Source of the DNA: Medicago truncatula
Lineage: Eukaryota; Streptophyta; Magnoliopsida; Fabales; Fabaceae
NCBI RefSeq assembly: GCF_003473485.1
Contig: NC_053045.1
Location: 62,621,994-62,685,993 of the forward strand
Reading direction: 5' to 3'
Length of the DNA: 64,000 nt
The position numbers were made by a program, and so were the translations under genes. The notes under the pieces are model-generated. The model had not been told where the DNA came from. It worked only from the letters and a program-made list of their open reading frames with translations, and ran no database searches. This document shows positions 38,281 to 50,568 of the stretch, piece after piece. Position 1 is the stretch's first letter. The number at the start of each line of letters is the position of its first letter.

Positions 38281-38384
38281 TGCAAAACAATAATGTCATA
38301 CTGCTTTTCGTTTTGTCTTTTTTTATTCTAACTTTGCAAAACAATAATGTCATACTGCTTTTCGTTTTGTCTTTTTTTATTCGG
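38281..38384. repeat. 54-bp tandem repeat (x2)
   Basis: Two nearly identical units, 38281-38334 and 38335-38384, each beginning tgcaaaacaataatgtcata. They lie just after the LINE tail. Confidence 0.9.
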
Positions 38385-38698
38385 ATGCTAATTTTTTTTA
38401 ACCATGCTCTATTCTTTTGAAGACTTTGATATTTGTTAGATTGTTATTTATCTATCCTATATAAAAAAAATACATGATTTTAGACCGACTTTTTCATTTT
38501 CAATTACACCATTAAACAAATTTGCCGATAAAATTTATTTTTACAAATATAAGAATATAATATTGTTGGTATCATTCAAAAAATAAGAATTTATTTTATA
38601 TTTTTTCAAATATATTATATTTGTTATATTGTTGGTATCATCGAAAAAAAAAATATAGTTCATTACAATATGAAACTACAAAAGATCTATTATCTATA

Positions 38699-40052
38699 GG
38701 CTTGATAGATCACCCAGTCCCCTGAATAATTTCCAATTTTTTATTTTGGTACCATAATTAATAAAACGTTCGTTTTGGTCCCTAAAATTTTCCTCTGTTT
38801 GCCAAATAAATCTCAAACTGTTAACTTTAACTCTAAATGTCTATTTTAAATGAGAACCATTGGAATACAGAGGTTTATTCTATCTTACGGTGAGCCAACA
38901 ACATCTAATTAATTTTTTCTTTCTTCATCTTCTTTCCTATACTTCTTCATCATCACATTCATATAAACCATCATCATCTTCATCAACATATCTAGAAGAA
39001 AAAAAATCCAAAAATCATCTTAATCAACACCATCACATTCATCTATTTCATTTTCATTTGCAACAAACACAAAAACAACAGCACCAAGCCGTGCAATTAG
39101 GAAAGCCATTACAAAAAAAAAATCCCTGCTAACTGATATACCAAAATAGCAAAGGGAAAGGCAGCAAACGTGAACAATACAAGGGAAAGAACAAAAACAA
39201 CACCGCTGCTGAGCTATACACAAACCCTCCCCGACACTGAACGACACAAACAACACCCTGCCAAATAACAGCAACAGGAACCGAAACAATAACTTCTGTC
39301 AAACAGATCCAATGCAACACAGGGACACAAAGAACTCATATGTTGTTATCTCATTCAGTTTTTTCTTCACTACTCATTTTACCACACGAGACCCACTTCT
39401 ATGTTTATCAGATCTCGTTCTCCTTTTCAAAACTCGTTTTCTGTTTAGATCCATGTTGATGGGGATTAGATCGATTTGTAAGAGTTGTTTTATGAAGAAA
39501 AGCTTTAAAAAAAATATAGAGTTGATGGATTTGGAGTTGTCATGTTGATGGATTTGGATGAATGTTTGAGTCTGAAGGTTATGGATTTGAGGTTCTTTGT
39601 GTTTTTTTATTGAATGTGAAGAATTTGGGGTTGTTGTGTGTTTTTTATGTTGAAGAAGGTGGAATCGAGGATGAAGAGAGGGAGGGAATAGAAGAAAGAA
39701 ACGCAAATATCTTTTGCGAATAGAAGGAGGAAGGTTTTTTTTGGATATTTTTTTTTCTGGGTATGTTGTTGAAGATGATGATGGTGTTGATGAATGTGAT
39801 GATGAAGAAGTACACGAAAGAAGATGAAGAAAGAAGAAATTAATTAGATGTTGTTGACTCACCGTAAGATAGAATAGACATACATAATCTAACGGTTCTC
39901 CTTTAAAATAGACATTTAGAGTTAAAGTTAATAGTTTGTGATTTATTTGGCAAACGGATGAAAACTTGAGGGATCAAAACGAATGTTTTATTAATTATGG
40001 GATCAAAATGAAAACTTGAAATTATTTAGGGGACTAAGTGATCTATTAAGCC
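38699..40052. mobile_element. Mutator-like element with ~310-bp inverted repeats and 9-bp target duplication
   Basis: The left arm begins ggcttgatagatcacccag; the right end read inwards begins ggcttaatagatcacttag. Similarity continues for roughly 310 bp (gtcccctgaataatttcc, gccaaataaatc, ccatcatcatcttc). The 9-mer ttatctata flanks both ends exactly (38690-38698 and 40053-40061). The 720-bp core (about 39020-39740) encodes no transposase and its origin is unknown, so this is a long-TIR MULE derivative, perhaps a Pack-MULE. Confidence 0.85.
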
Positions 40053-40061
40053 TTATCTATA

Positions 40062-41580
40062 TCTATATTGTATATAAAGAAAGTATATCGTTTTGGACTG
40101 ACTTTCTTCTCCTTCCAATTATACCCTCAAGAAAAATTTGACCATATGAATGCTATTTTGTTGGTGTCATTCAAAAAGATTAGAATTATATTATATTAGT
40201 TATATTTAAAAAAATATATATTTGTTATATTGTTGGTATCATCGAAAAAGAGAAGTACAGTTTGTTACAATATGAAACTACAAAAGATCTATTATGCATA
40301 CTTATAATTTTAATGAAAATAAAATTAATTTATCAAATTTTTATAAATATTAACATTTGTAATTTATACACATTAACGCAATAATAAAAGCAGATAGACA
40401 TGTACAGAGTGCCCATATAAATGATAGTTTTAATTTAAAAAAAAAACAATGTATGCTATGATTTATTTCTTTTTAAAATCAAATTTAATTATTCTAACTT
40501 ACAAAAACCTCATTTTAATGTTCACCGTAAAAAAGTCTCATTTTAAGTTTCACTGTAAGTCACACAATATGTGGAACCGGCCCGATTTGTAGTTGCCACA
40601 ATTTTATATATCATCATTCTTTGTGAGTCAATACTGCTAGTAGTAGTATTCAATAGAGGAACCACATGTGGACAGGGGATGGCCATGGCCATCCCATTAA
40701 TTTAGGGTTGAAATTGTGACACCTTCTTCTCCCTCTGCTGATTCAGTGCGACTTTCACTCATTCTCAATCACACCGCGACCATGTTCGTCGCTATCTCTA
40801 TCTCTTTGTTGAAATCGAAGTCCAAAATCATGCCTTCAGTTACCCACCATCAGTGCGATCTCTAAAATGAATCTTCATTTGTCTCATCTTACAAACCCTA
40901 GTTGAGTAAGTGTAAATTACTTTCCTTTTGTTTGGTAATGATAGTGTTTCGATTTCCTTTTGTTTTGTTTGTTAAAGAATTTGGTTTTTGATTCGGTTTT
41001 CAACTTCAATTTTTCCATAATCCTGATCAAAACCAAAGGGAAAAAGGAAATCACAACTGACTCATCATTATGCTGATATGATCTTTTTTAACTTTCTTTA
41101 TTCCAATCTGATTTATAATATGTTTTGGTGAGATTTTGAACTGCTTGGAAGTTGCTTAATTCCTTAATTCTTTTTAACTCTAGTAATTCCTTTTTAACTT
41201 TCTTAATTTCAATCTGATTCATTCATCATTATGTTATGCTGAAATTATAATTTTCTTAATCACACACTTTCTTAATTCCAAACCGATTCCTTTTGCTTTG
41301 TTTTTTAATGTTTTGGGGTTGTGTATGTTTTGGTGATATTTTGAACTGCTTGCAAGTTGCTTCTTAATTGTGATGTTTATTTATAATACTTATGTTTTCT
41401 TAATTGCATTAACTTGTTTTGCTTCTCAGTTATAATGTTTATTTATAATAGTTTTGAACTGCTTGTTTGCTTAATCATGTTATATCAAAGAGAGAGATAT
41501 TTCCTTACCAAAAATAGAGAGATATATTTGATTTTGAAACTGAAATTTGCTTTATTACGAGTCTTTAACACTATGATTAT
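40062..41580. other. Intergenic region after the MULE
   Basis: 40057-40295 is the second copy of a roughly 240-bp direct repeat, whose first copy (38447-38698) precedes the MULE. The rest, including 40680-41400, shows poor-coding AT-rich sequence with repeated words such as tttttaactttcttaatt and ttttgaactgcttg. No gene is supported. Confidence 0.4.
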
Positions 41581-43123
41581 GTGTGTGTTTGGTTATGCGA
41601 TGATAAAAATTGAGTTTGATAGAATTGATTTCGATCAAAAGTGAGTTGAATGTAAATTGATTTATGTTTGGATACATTGATGTGAAAGTGATTCAATAAA
41701 ATCATGTTGTTTGAATAGTTTTGATGAAAATTGATTTCGCATGTGTAATTACCAAAATGGGTTTTGGTTGTACTTAGAATTATATAAATTTATTTATAGT
41801 ATTGCATTATTGAATTTGATAAAACTGTATAAAAATTGGTAAAAAAAAAATTATTCAATAAAATGTGCATGTTATATTATAAATAAATATAAAGAATTAA
41901 AAATTAATATAAAGTACGTAAAAATTATAAATACGAACTAGCACTATACAATATATAAAAGTATATAAAAGCATGTTTATTTTTCCTTAAAAAAAAAGCA
42001 TGTTTTGCTTAATTATTTTAAATATTATTTTTATCATTGATGGTTAGAGCAAAGGGTAAAGTCTTGTACAATGTTCAATCAATTTGCCAATAACTATAAT
42101 TTACGTTTTCTTTTTTACGGACAATGTTTTCAGCAAAATCATAATAATCTTATAAGGGGTAATTGGGAAATTTACATGTAATTGGGGAACTTACATTTTT
42201 TGGTAACATTGAGTTTGTAAAATCGATTTCGTGCTTGTTTGGTTCCACGTTTGGAAGCCTCAAACGCGAGTTTGCTTTTTGAAACGTGGTTTCAACATAC
42301 TTTTTGATGTTTGGGCAGCTTCAGAAGCGATTTTATAAAACGTGAATATAGTCTCAAACTCACGTTTGTGAGAAGCCACAATTCGGAGCTTTTGCGGTAA
42401 CGTGATTTTGAGAATTAATTTTGTCATTGTCATGGCAATTTCATTTCCCTAATTACCCTTTTTCTTTTCCCACAGTTGTAAATCGTTTCCTTCAATCCAA
42501 CAAAACTGCCAGCGATGATTTTTTTCATTGATCAATTTTGTTTTCATGGTGTTCCTTCAAGCTTCAGGTTACACAGGTTTCATGGTGCTGCAACCTTCAA
42601 CGCTCTCTTTCTTTCTCTAGGTTGGAGAAGAGGTTGAAATTGGGCTTGAAAAGCCCGTTACTTTCTTATTTTTGTAAAAGCCTGTTAATATTTTGCTTAA
42701 TCCTTTAAAAAAACGTTTGAGACAATTTGATAATTAATGAGTAAAAAAATTAATATAATATACTAACTAAAATTAAACTATCTATAATTTATACAAAAAA
42801 GTTTTTACTGGAATATGCTTTTTATTTTAAATTTTTTATTTCTTTATGAATAATCAAATTAATAATGCAACAAAATTTAAATAACTATAAAATAGAAATG
42901 AATTTAATCTTAAAAAAAATTTAATACCCATTTGGGTAATTATGCATTTAAAATCAATTTTGATCCAAGTTATCCAAACAAAATGAATTTATAAGAATCA
43001 CTTTTGCTTTAAGGTATTCAAACATAAATCAATTCACATTCAACTCACTTTTAACAAAAATCAATTCTAACAAAATCAATTCTGTCAAAATCAATTATCT
43101 CCACCGCAGAACCAAACACACAC
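41581..43123. mobile_element. Long inverted-repeat element (~1.5 kb)
   Basis: The left arm gtgtgtttggttatgcg, then agtgagttgaatgtaaattg and atttatgtttggata, is matched by the complement of the right arm. That arm ends tatccaaacaaaatg, acataaatcaattcacattc and ccgcagaaccaaacacac. Arms are about 130 bp. No target duplication or transposase was found. The interior includes a second unit at about 42180-42420 with gtttggttccacgtttgg / acgtgatttt ends, suggesting a nested insertion. Confidence 0.55.
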
Positions 43124-44159
43124 TTCATCAATTGAAAAAGTTACTATTTCATGCTTCTAGTGAACGTGAGTCTCCAGCATAAGAATCAATTTTATTTTTG
43201 AAACCCAAACAACATCACAACATTACCAAATCACGTTTGAGCTTGTTAACGTGACTTTGTCCCTCTCCACTGCTCAACCAAACATATATCATTTTGATAA
43301 ATTTATTTCTTTGCAGCAAAAAAAGTCAAAGAGGAAGAGTCGAAAAATCGATTCGTTTTCAAGAATTGATAGCATCCATCCCAATTTTTTTTGGCCTAGC
43401 TCCGCCACTAGTGGTATTGATTTAACCTCTTAAAAAAATATAGATTGATTCAAGACTCCTCGATTTAAGTGGTACGGAATCTAAACTCTTTAGACAAGTC
43501 ATTAGGGAATACATCGCTCACTTTTGTGTATAAAAAAAAAAAAATCATTGTGAACGTTAACCAAAAAATTAGTGGAAGTTTAGTCAGTTGAAAAATAATA
43601 ATAATGCTTTTAGAATTTTGATATTTTTTTATTGAAAAAAGTTAAAATATAATAGTTAGTATAATCCTTTTAAAAAAATAAATTAGAGTACCCCTAAAAA
43701 AAAATTAGATTAGGTACAACGTTCAAGTTTATTTATTTTACTAAACGTTGTTTTTAGACCAATTTACTAATAAAATTTTAGCAATTGACTAATATGTTTT
43801 TGAAGGAAAAAAAAAAATATTAGTCAAAAAAATTCCTTATTAGAATCCTGACCAATTTATTATTATTTTCAGTCAAAAAAATAAAAATAAATAATGAGCA
43901 ATTGACCAATTTCCTAATTAATACAATTTCTTTTGACGGACATAATTATAATATGTGTTTTTTGGTACAAAATTACAATATGTTTTTTTAAAAAATCAGA
44001 TATGTTTTATTTTTCAAAAATAGAAAAGAGTTTTTTGACCAAAAATCAAATTGATAATCTTTTCAACGGAGGAGTGACTAGACTCCTAACGGCGTCGTAT
44101 TAAAGTCTCAGAGTCAATAACGGCGTGCGTGTTTTACAGTTAAACCGTGTCCCTTAAAT
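43124..44159. other. Intergenic region upstream of SRPRA
   Basis: AT-rich, with poly-A and poly-T tracts and the words aatcacgtttgagcttgtt and aacgtgactttg (43220-43260) that echo the 42.2-42.4 kb unit. No gene is supported. Confidence 0.4.
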
Positions 44160-44163
44160 ATAG

Positions 44164-44183
44164 CACGTGTCTTCCTATAAATA
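44164..44183 (+). promoter_or_regulatory. SRPRA core promoter: G-box and TATA box
   Basis: CACGTG at 44164-44169 in the context gcacgtgtc is followed by tataaata at 44176-44183. Transcription should start about 30 bases downstream, near 44210. A probable 5'-leader intron runs from the donor at 44339 (ccag-gtacgc) to the acceptor just before the coding start (taattag-gtatc at 44458), as is common for housekeeping plant genes. Confidence 0.6.
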
Positions 44184-44462
44184 GTTACTTCTATGTCCCA
44201 ATTTTCTTATTTCCACCGCTAAACAAACCTAACCAAATCTGAAATAATAAAACTCCAATTTCATTTTTAATTCTTAACTTAATCCAATTTTCATTTTATT
44301 TTTCTTTCCTCAACAAAACGCATAAAACCCAAACCCAGGTACGCGATTTTCAATTCTCCTAATCTATACGCTAATAATTGAATTGATTCGATTCATAATA
44401 TACGATACGATTAAACTTTGTTGAATTGAATTTGAATTTGAATTTGTTTGTAATTAGGTATC

Positions 44463-47400
44463 ATGTTAGAGCAGTTACTGATTTTCACAAGAGGAGGATT
44501 AATCCTCTGGTCATGCAATGAAATTGGTAACGCTTTGAAAGGATCACCGATCGATACATTGATTCGATCTTGTCTTCTAGAGGAGCGATCTGGTGCGTCA
44601 TCTTACAATTACGATGCACCTGGAGCTGCTTATTCTCTCAAATGGACTTTCCACAATGATCTAGGTCTTGTTTTCGTTGCTGTTTATCAGCGAATTCTGC
44701 ATCTGCTTTATGTGGATGATTTGCTTGCTGCTGTTAAGCGTGAATTCTCGCAGGTTTATGATCCCACCCGAACTGTGTATCGTGATTTTGATGAGATCTT
44801 TAAGCAGTTGAAGATTGAAGCTGAGGCTCGTGCTGAGGATTTGAAGAAATCGAATCCGGTGATTGTAGGTGGGAATAGGAAACAGCAGGTGACATGGAAG
44901 GGAGATGGATCTGATGGGAAGAAGAATGGAAGTGCTGGTGGTGGTTTGAAGAATGATGGTGATGGGAAAAATGGGAAGAAGAATTCTGAGAATGACCGTT
45001 CTGCTATTGTGAATAACGGTAACGGTTATAATTTGAGGAGTAACGGTGTTGTTGGTAATGTTAGTGTAAATGGTAAAGAGAATGATAGTGTAAACAATGG
45101 AGCTTTTGATGTAAATAGGCTCCAGAAGAAGGTTAGGAATAAAGGTGGGAATGGAAAGAAAACAGATGCTGTTGTAACCAAGGCTGAGCCGAAAAAGGTG
45201 GTTAAGAAAAATAGGGTTTGGGATGAAAAACCCGTTGAAACTAAATTAGATTTTACGGATCATGTTGATATTGATGGGGATGCGGATAAGGATAGGAAGG
45301 TTGATTATTTGGCTAAGGAACAAGGGGAAAGTATGATGGATAAAGATGAGATTTTTAGTAGTGATAGTGAGGATGAAGAGGATGATGACGATGATAATGC
45401 TGGGAAGAAGAGCAAGCCTGATGCTAAAAAGAAGGGTTGGTTTTCATCTATGTTCCAGAGGTAAACTTGCTGAACTTGATTAATTAGTTTTGTTTTATAT
45501 AGATTGAAAAGTTTGTTTGCGCTATTCAGAATTATGCTAAGTAGCTTGCCTCGTAGAATCCAATTGATGTTGTGTTGCTTGAAATAGTGAAAAGTGTTAT
45601 ATTTCCATGAATTGGATTTTGTTGTCTGTTGTATTGTTTCTAATCGATGATTCCTTGACAATACTTCAATTGTTTTAATTCTAATGATGATTTACTGCAA
45701 TTGGTGGTAGCAATAGAAATTACACTGTAAACTTCCTTGGATTGAAATCTTTATTCATAGTTGTCCTTTGCTTTAAGACATATGTGCATCATTAGGATGT
45801 CAAGCTTATTTAACTTGTAATGATATTGGTATTCGTTTGAAAGTCAGGAAAGGTGTTGAGGTCAGGGGCATATATGGATATGACACAGCATAAATGAATG
45901 AATAAATTAAACTGTTACTCTTGGTCATAAATGAATTTCCTCTTACATTGTGCTTTGATTGTTGTTTTTCTAAGATTTTGTGATGATGCCCTGTTTCCAT
46001 CTTCCTTGTGACGGTGTCGTCTGGGGCGAAATTTATTTTGTTGTATGCAAATAACCTTGATCTGCTATTAGTTTATTTCAATTTTCAGTTTTCATTGAAA
46101 TGACTTCTAATGAAGTTTATTTACATGCTTGTGCTCAGTATTGCTGGGAAGGCCAATTTGGAGAAGTCGGACTTGGAACCAGCTTTGAAAGCTCTGAAGG
46201 ATAGACTCATGACCAAGAATGTGGTATGTATTTATCCGCAACATGATTAGATGTGGTGGCTTCAACATCTAAATTTTGTTCTATTGGCTACTTTTTGCTC
46301 TTCTTAAGCTAGATAATATTTTTTACATTCTGTGTCACTTGTAGGCTGAGGAAATAGCTGAGAAGCTATGTGAATCAGTGGCAGCAAGTCTTGAAGGCAA
46401 AAAACTGGCTTCATTTACAAGGATATCTTCCACAGTGCAGGTTTTGTTTCTATCTTTTTCCCTATCGACATTGGATGCCGGTTTTTTATTTATATACAAT
46501 TTCACATTATCCATACTTATGCTGTGTTTTGAAAATAATGCAGGCGGCAATGGAAGACGCACTGGTTCGTATTTTAACTCCTAGGCGTTCTATTGACATA
46601 TTGAGGGATGTTCATGCTGCAAAAGAGCAAAGGAAACCATATGTTGTTGTATTTGTTGGAGTTAATGGAGTTGGAAAATCTACTAATCTTGCTAAGGTGA
46701 AGGACGTTCATATATTCTTCTCTTTATGTAAAAGTTCCTTATGTTGGGCTTGCTTTTTAACCTGAAGGAGATATTCAATTTTCTGTGTGATTATGCAGGT
46801 TGCTTACTGGCTTCAGCAACACAACGTTAATGTCATGATGGCTGCTTGTGATACATTTCGATCAGGAGCTGTTGAGCAGTTGCGGACTCATGCACGCAGA
46901 CTTCAGGTTTACATTGATTTTAGTGCTTAAAGATTAATACATATATTGTTAGTTAATGTTATTAATAATAACCTTATAATTCCCCTTTCAGATCCCTATA
47001 TTTGAGAAGGGTTATGAAAAAGATCCTGCTGTTGTGGCAAAAGAAGCAATTCAGGAAGCTTCACGGAATGGTTCGGATGTTGTGCTAGTCGATACAGCTG
47101 GTCGTATGCAGGTAATAATTGCAGTTGTTGTTGTAGCAAAAGTTAATTGATTTTATGCGGGTGTACAATATACCAAATGACTCGTATTATTGGTTATCTG
47201 TTAGCAACCTGGGATTAATTCCGGTTTTATATTGACTAACGAAAGGAAATTGAGCTACACTCTTATAGGAAAGCAACAGACCACCTGAGTCAAGGCTCCT
47301 TCAGAGAGGAATATCCTACTCCGCCTAACTGAATGAAACGGTTACTAACTCCTAGAATGAATGGATGATGGTAGTCCAGCTACCCTCCCAATCTTTTATA

Positions 47401-48485
47401 CGCTTATTCCTAACAGAATCCCCTTAAGAAATGGAACCTCTGATGCCACATCATTAACCATCAGCTCTCTTAAGTCTTCTAGAGTATACCCTCCAAGGTT
47501 TGGGATGTGGGCCAGTATAGAGTATACCCTCCAGGGTTTGGGATGTGGGCCAGTATCCACAATCTGATCCTCTTCGTGGCCCATTTCATTATTGGGCTCC
47601 AGAGCTCTATCATTGTTTCAGTTTCTAGGCCTTTGCAGTCAATAGATAGTGCTGAAAATGAACTTTTATGTTTATTTGAATAGAGTAAAATTGTCATAGT
47701 TGAATGGTTTTGGTTATATTTAGAGACTATTGACGATGTTTATTTAAATGCATTTATATGCTCATCACTTCATCTTACACGTCACTTTTCAGGATAATGA
47801 ACCATTGATGAGAGCACTGTCAAAGCTGATCTACCTTAACAATCCTGACCTTGTCTTATTTGTTGGAGAAGCACTGGTTGGCAATGATGCAGTTGATCAG
47901 CTTTCAAAGTTCAACCAGGTTAGGTTCTACATATTCAATAGTAGCTTTGTCCAACTACAATTGGGTCTTCGTCTCTCTTTTTCCCGTATGTCTGTTATTG
48001 AACCCATTTATTTTGTTGCAGAAACTGGCTGACCTCTCCACATCTCCTACACCCAGATTGATTGATGGGATCTTGCTCACAAAGTTTGACACTATTGATG
48101 ATAAGGTATGCAAATACTGAATTGCAAGTAAATTTATGGCCAAGCATTTGGATATTCTTGATGAACATTTATTGGTCAGCTAGGACGGAGACTGTCCATT
48201 TAAAAAAAAAACTACAACCATCGCTACCATTAATTGGTTATATAGTCAAATATAATTTAATAAAGATGAAAGATAGGATTAAGAGCTGCACCACGTGCAG
48301 TTTGTTTCGAACACTAGAGGATCTTGAAACCGTTTGCTAATTATGTTTGGTTTTGTCAGGTGGGAGCTGCACTTTCAATGGTTTACATATCTGGAGCTCC
48401 AGTCATGTTTGTGGGATGCGGACAGTCCTATACTGACCTCAAGAAACTCAACGTCAAGTCCATTGTGAAGACGCTCCTTAAATGA
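44463..48485 (+). CDS. SRPRA: Signal recognition particle receptor subunit alpha (SR-alpha)
   Basis: ER-bound GTPase that receives ribosome-SRP complexes for cotranslational targeting. Nine coding exons: 44463-45460, 46139-46223, 46345-46440, 46544-46696, 46799-46906, 46992-47111, 47793-47918, 48022-48105 and 48360-48485, giving 631 aa, the usual length. Residues 1 to about 130 are the SRX longin domain that binds SR-beta ([25 protein letters not shown]). A Lys/Asn/Gly-rich linker with an acidic EDEEDDDDD run leads to the NG domain. GTPase motifs are GVNGVGKST (432-440), [11 protein letters not shown] (462-472), DTAGRMQ (514-520), TKFD (582-585) and GCGQSYTDL near the end. The first coding exon holds the whole SRX domain and linker. 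Intron 6 (47112-47792) has a 38-bp tandem repeat. Everything needed for function is present. Confidence 0.96.
47481..47556. repeat. 38-bp tandem repeat in SRPRA intron 6
   Basis: Units at 47481-47518 and 47519-47556 read agagtataccctcca(a/g)gg and then tttgggatgtgggccagtat. Their base composition differs from the intron, suggesting they came in with a transposon fragment. Confidence 0.85.
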
Positions 48486-50022
48486 AAGGATGAAACTAAA
48501 CTATTTTAGTTTCGGTCGTGAGACTCTTCTCTTCACCTGTGACCTGTCATGAATGTTTTCAGTTTGCAAGTTACTTGATGATCCTTGTTAATCCTATTAC
48601 TCTGTAGGCCAAACTATGTGGCTATGACTTTGGATGCAGTTTGGTTTGTTTATTTTGGAAAGCTTTCTTCCCCCCCTTTATCTATTTTGGAAAACTTAAT
48701 ATATCCCAATATATAAAAATGTTTTCCTGTTTGTTTCATCTATGGTTTTTAAGAGCATACATATAAAAATCGTTTTAAATTGCTATGATAAGGGACGAGT
48801 ACAATCTGAATAAATTATACGTGCTAGAGTGCTTCACACAAAAATCGATAACAATGTTATAATTTGGAATTTAGCTTTATTAATTCTGTTATTCTTGAAC
48901 TTTAATTTCTTTAAAATTTTACTGAGAAAATAATAAAAAGTAGAGTTTAGAGGAAAATATCAAGTTATATGGCAAATATTTATTTAGTTGATAATAATTC
49001 AGCTCAAATTGATAAGAAAAGCTCATATTTTACACGTATGTAAGTTATAATTCTGCTGCTAACTTGCAAGCATGTAAGTGATATTTTATAACTTAGTTCA
49101 TATACAAAATGTTTTTTAAAATAAGTTAAGTGTGATTGAAGTATTATATGATTGTTTAGTCCCTACCTTTAAAAATAAAATAAAAATGCTTTTAGTCCCT
49201 ACAATAGTAATGCTATGCAAATGTATCTTGAACCAATGACATTGGATGAAGTTTAGCCAAGATCCTACAATGTGTTCGAACCTACACCCAACTCGCCTAA
49301 ATTTTTGGAGGATAAAAAAATTATAATTACAATAGTGTATAAAATGTGAAATATTAAACACAAATATGTGCCGTGCCATTTACAATTGCCACAAGTGACA
49401 TGGACGAACTCACAAGCGTTTGAATTGTTAGTGTGACAGAGTGAGATGTAACACACCCTGCCTCTACTCTGAAACGGAAACACAGTTAACCTCTCAGAAA
49501 ATGAACAGGTTTACATATAATATCCTCTAATTGTATTTTTGGAAAGGGATGGAATTATTACCACAAAAAAAGGTGTAAAAGGTAACTTACTAGCAGCGTC
49601 GAGCCATATTACTATTTTTCTACAACCATAAAGAATCCATTCCCGTTAATTTTTTAAAATTGATTATTATCTATTTCATCCCAAAGGATTATGAAAAGGT
49701 GCAAGGAATCTTTAGGTAATGGCTCGCCAGTTCACCAAACCACGTTGTTGCTTCCAATTGCCAAGTAGCTTACGAAGATTCTCAAGCTACCATTGTTTAC
49801 TATTATTATTACCACTTTTTTAACAATAGTAACAAAAGTCTTGTTAACGAGTGCTCTAAGGCTATTCTTTAAAGATTTTTTTAATAAAGAAATTATTTTT
49901 TAAAAAAGTTAAAAACTCCAATTTTCAATGCATTGATTTCATAAACTTTGATAAAAACTTACTATTTAAAGTTACTAAACAATGCCCTAAAGACATTGGT
50001 TTAAATTTCCCTAATAATAATA
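48486..50022. other. Intergenic region upstream of first phytocyanin gene
   Basis: Starts with the SRPRA 3' untranslated region. 49460-49800 has a diverged second copy at about 56840-57260 (shared words: ctctgaaac, ttaacctctca, aatgaacag, aaggatta(t/c)gaaaaggtgca), so it belongs to the duplicated phytocyanin block. 49830-50000 looks like a small inverted-repeat element. Confidence 0.5.
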
Positions 50023-50207
50023 AGGGTTTTTCTATCATGTGCAAATTTGCACATGTTAAGAAGTTTAAAGTGGTAACTTTAACTTGGAACTTGTGCATTT
50101 CATATTAAATATGTAGCTTTTTAATAAATAAGTTTTGTTTTTCAAAAAAAAATTACTACTTTTAGATATCTTAACATGTGCAATGTTGCACATGTTAGAC
50201 AAACCCT
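50023..50207. mobile_element. Small MITE upstream of first phytocyanin gene
   Basis: The left end agggtttttctatcatgtgc and the right end catgttagacaaaccct are inverted. Each arm also contains its own palindrome (gtgcaaatttgcac; gtgcaatgttgcac). It is 185 bp, inserted in an AAT-repeat tract which hides the target duplication. A second MITE-like unit (about 50225-50390) with ggacactcttta ends follows directly. Confidence 0.55.
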
Positions 50208-50506
50208 AATAATAATAATAATAAGGGATATGCTAATTTGTGCTTAAGGACACTCTTTAAGCACACTTTAGATAATATTTTTTCATGAAAATTTGTGTAT
50301 TCAATGAAATAAAATTATTAGACTTTTCAAATATATAATTTTTAATTGTGAATCCTTAAATAGTGTCATCGGGACACTCTTTAGCAAGACCCTAATAATA
50401 ATAATAATAATAATTTGGATATTAATGTCACCTAATTAATAATAATAATTTCACATTCCCTAATTGTTTTCTTAAAAATATTGAATTGAAAGTTGTGTTT
50501 CAATCC

Positions 50507-50514
50507 TATAAAAA
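50507..50514 (+). promoter_or_regulatory. TATA box of first phytocyanin gene
   Basis: tataaaaa, 55 bases before the start codon, in a stretch (aagctactaaattctaatcag) also present before the second copy. Confidence 0.5.
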
Positions 50515-50568
50515 GCTACTAAATTCTAATCAGTCTTTCACCACTAATAAGACAAACAAAACATAGCC

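Noticed and set aside
38860-39132. Ser/His-rich frame
   Set aside because: It lies across the inverted repeat of the Mutator-like element and is repeated in the other arm (39374-39862, minus).
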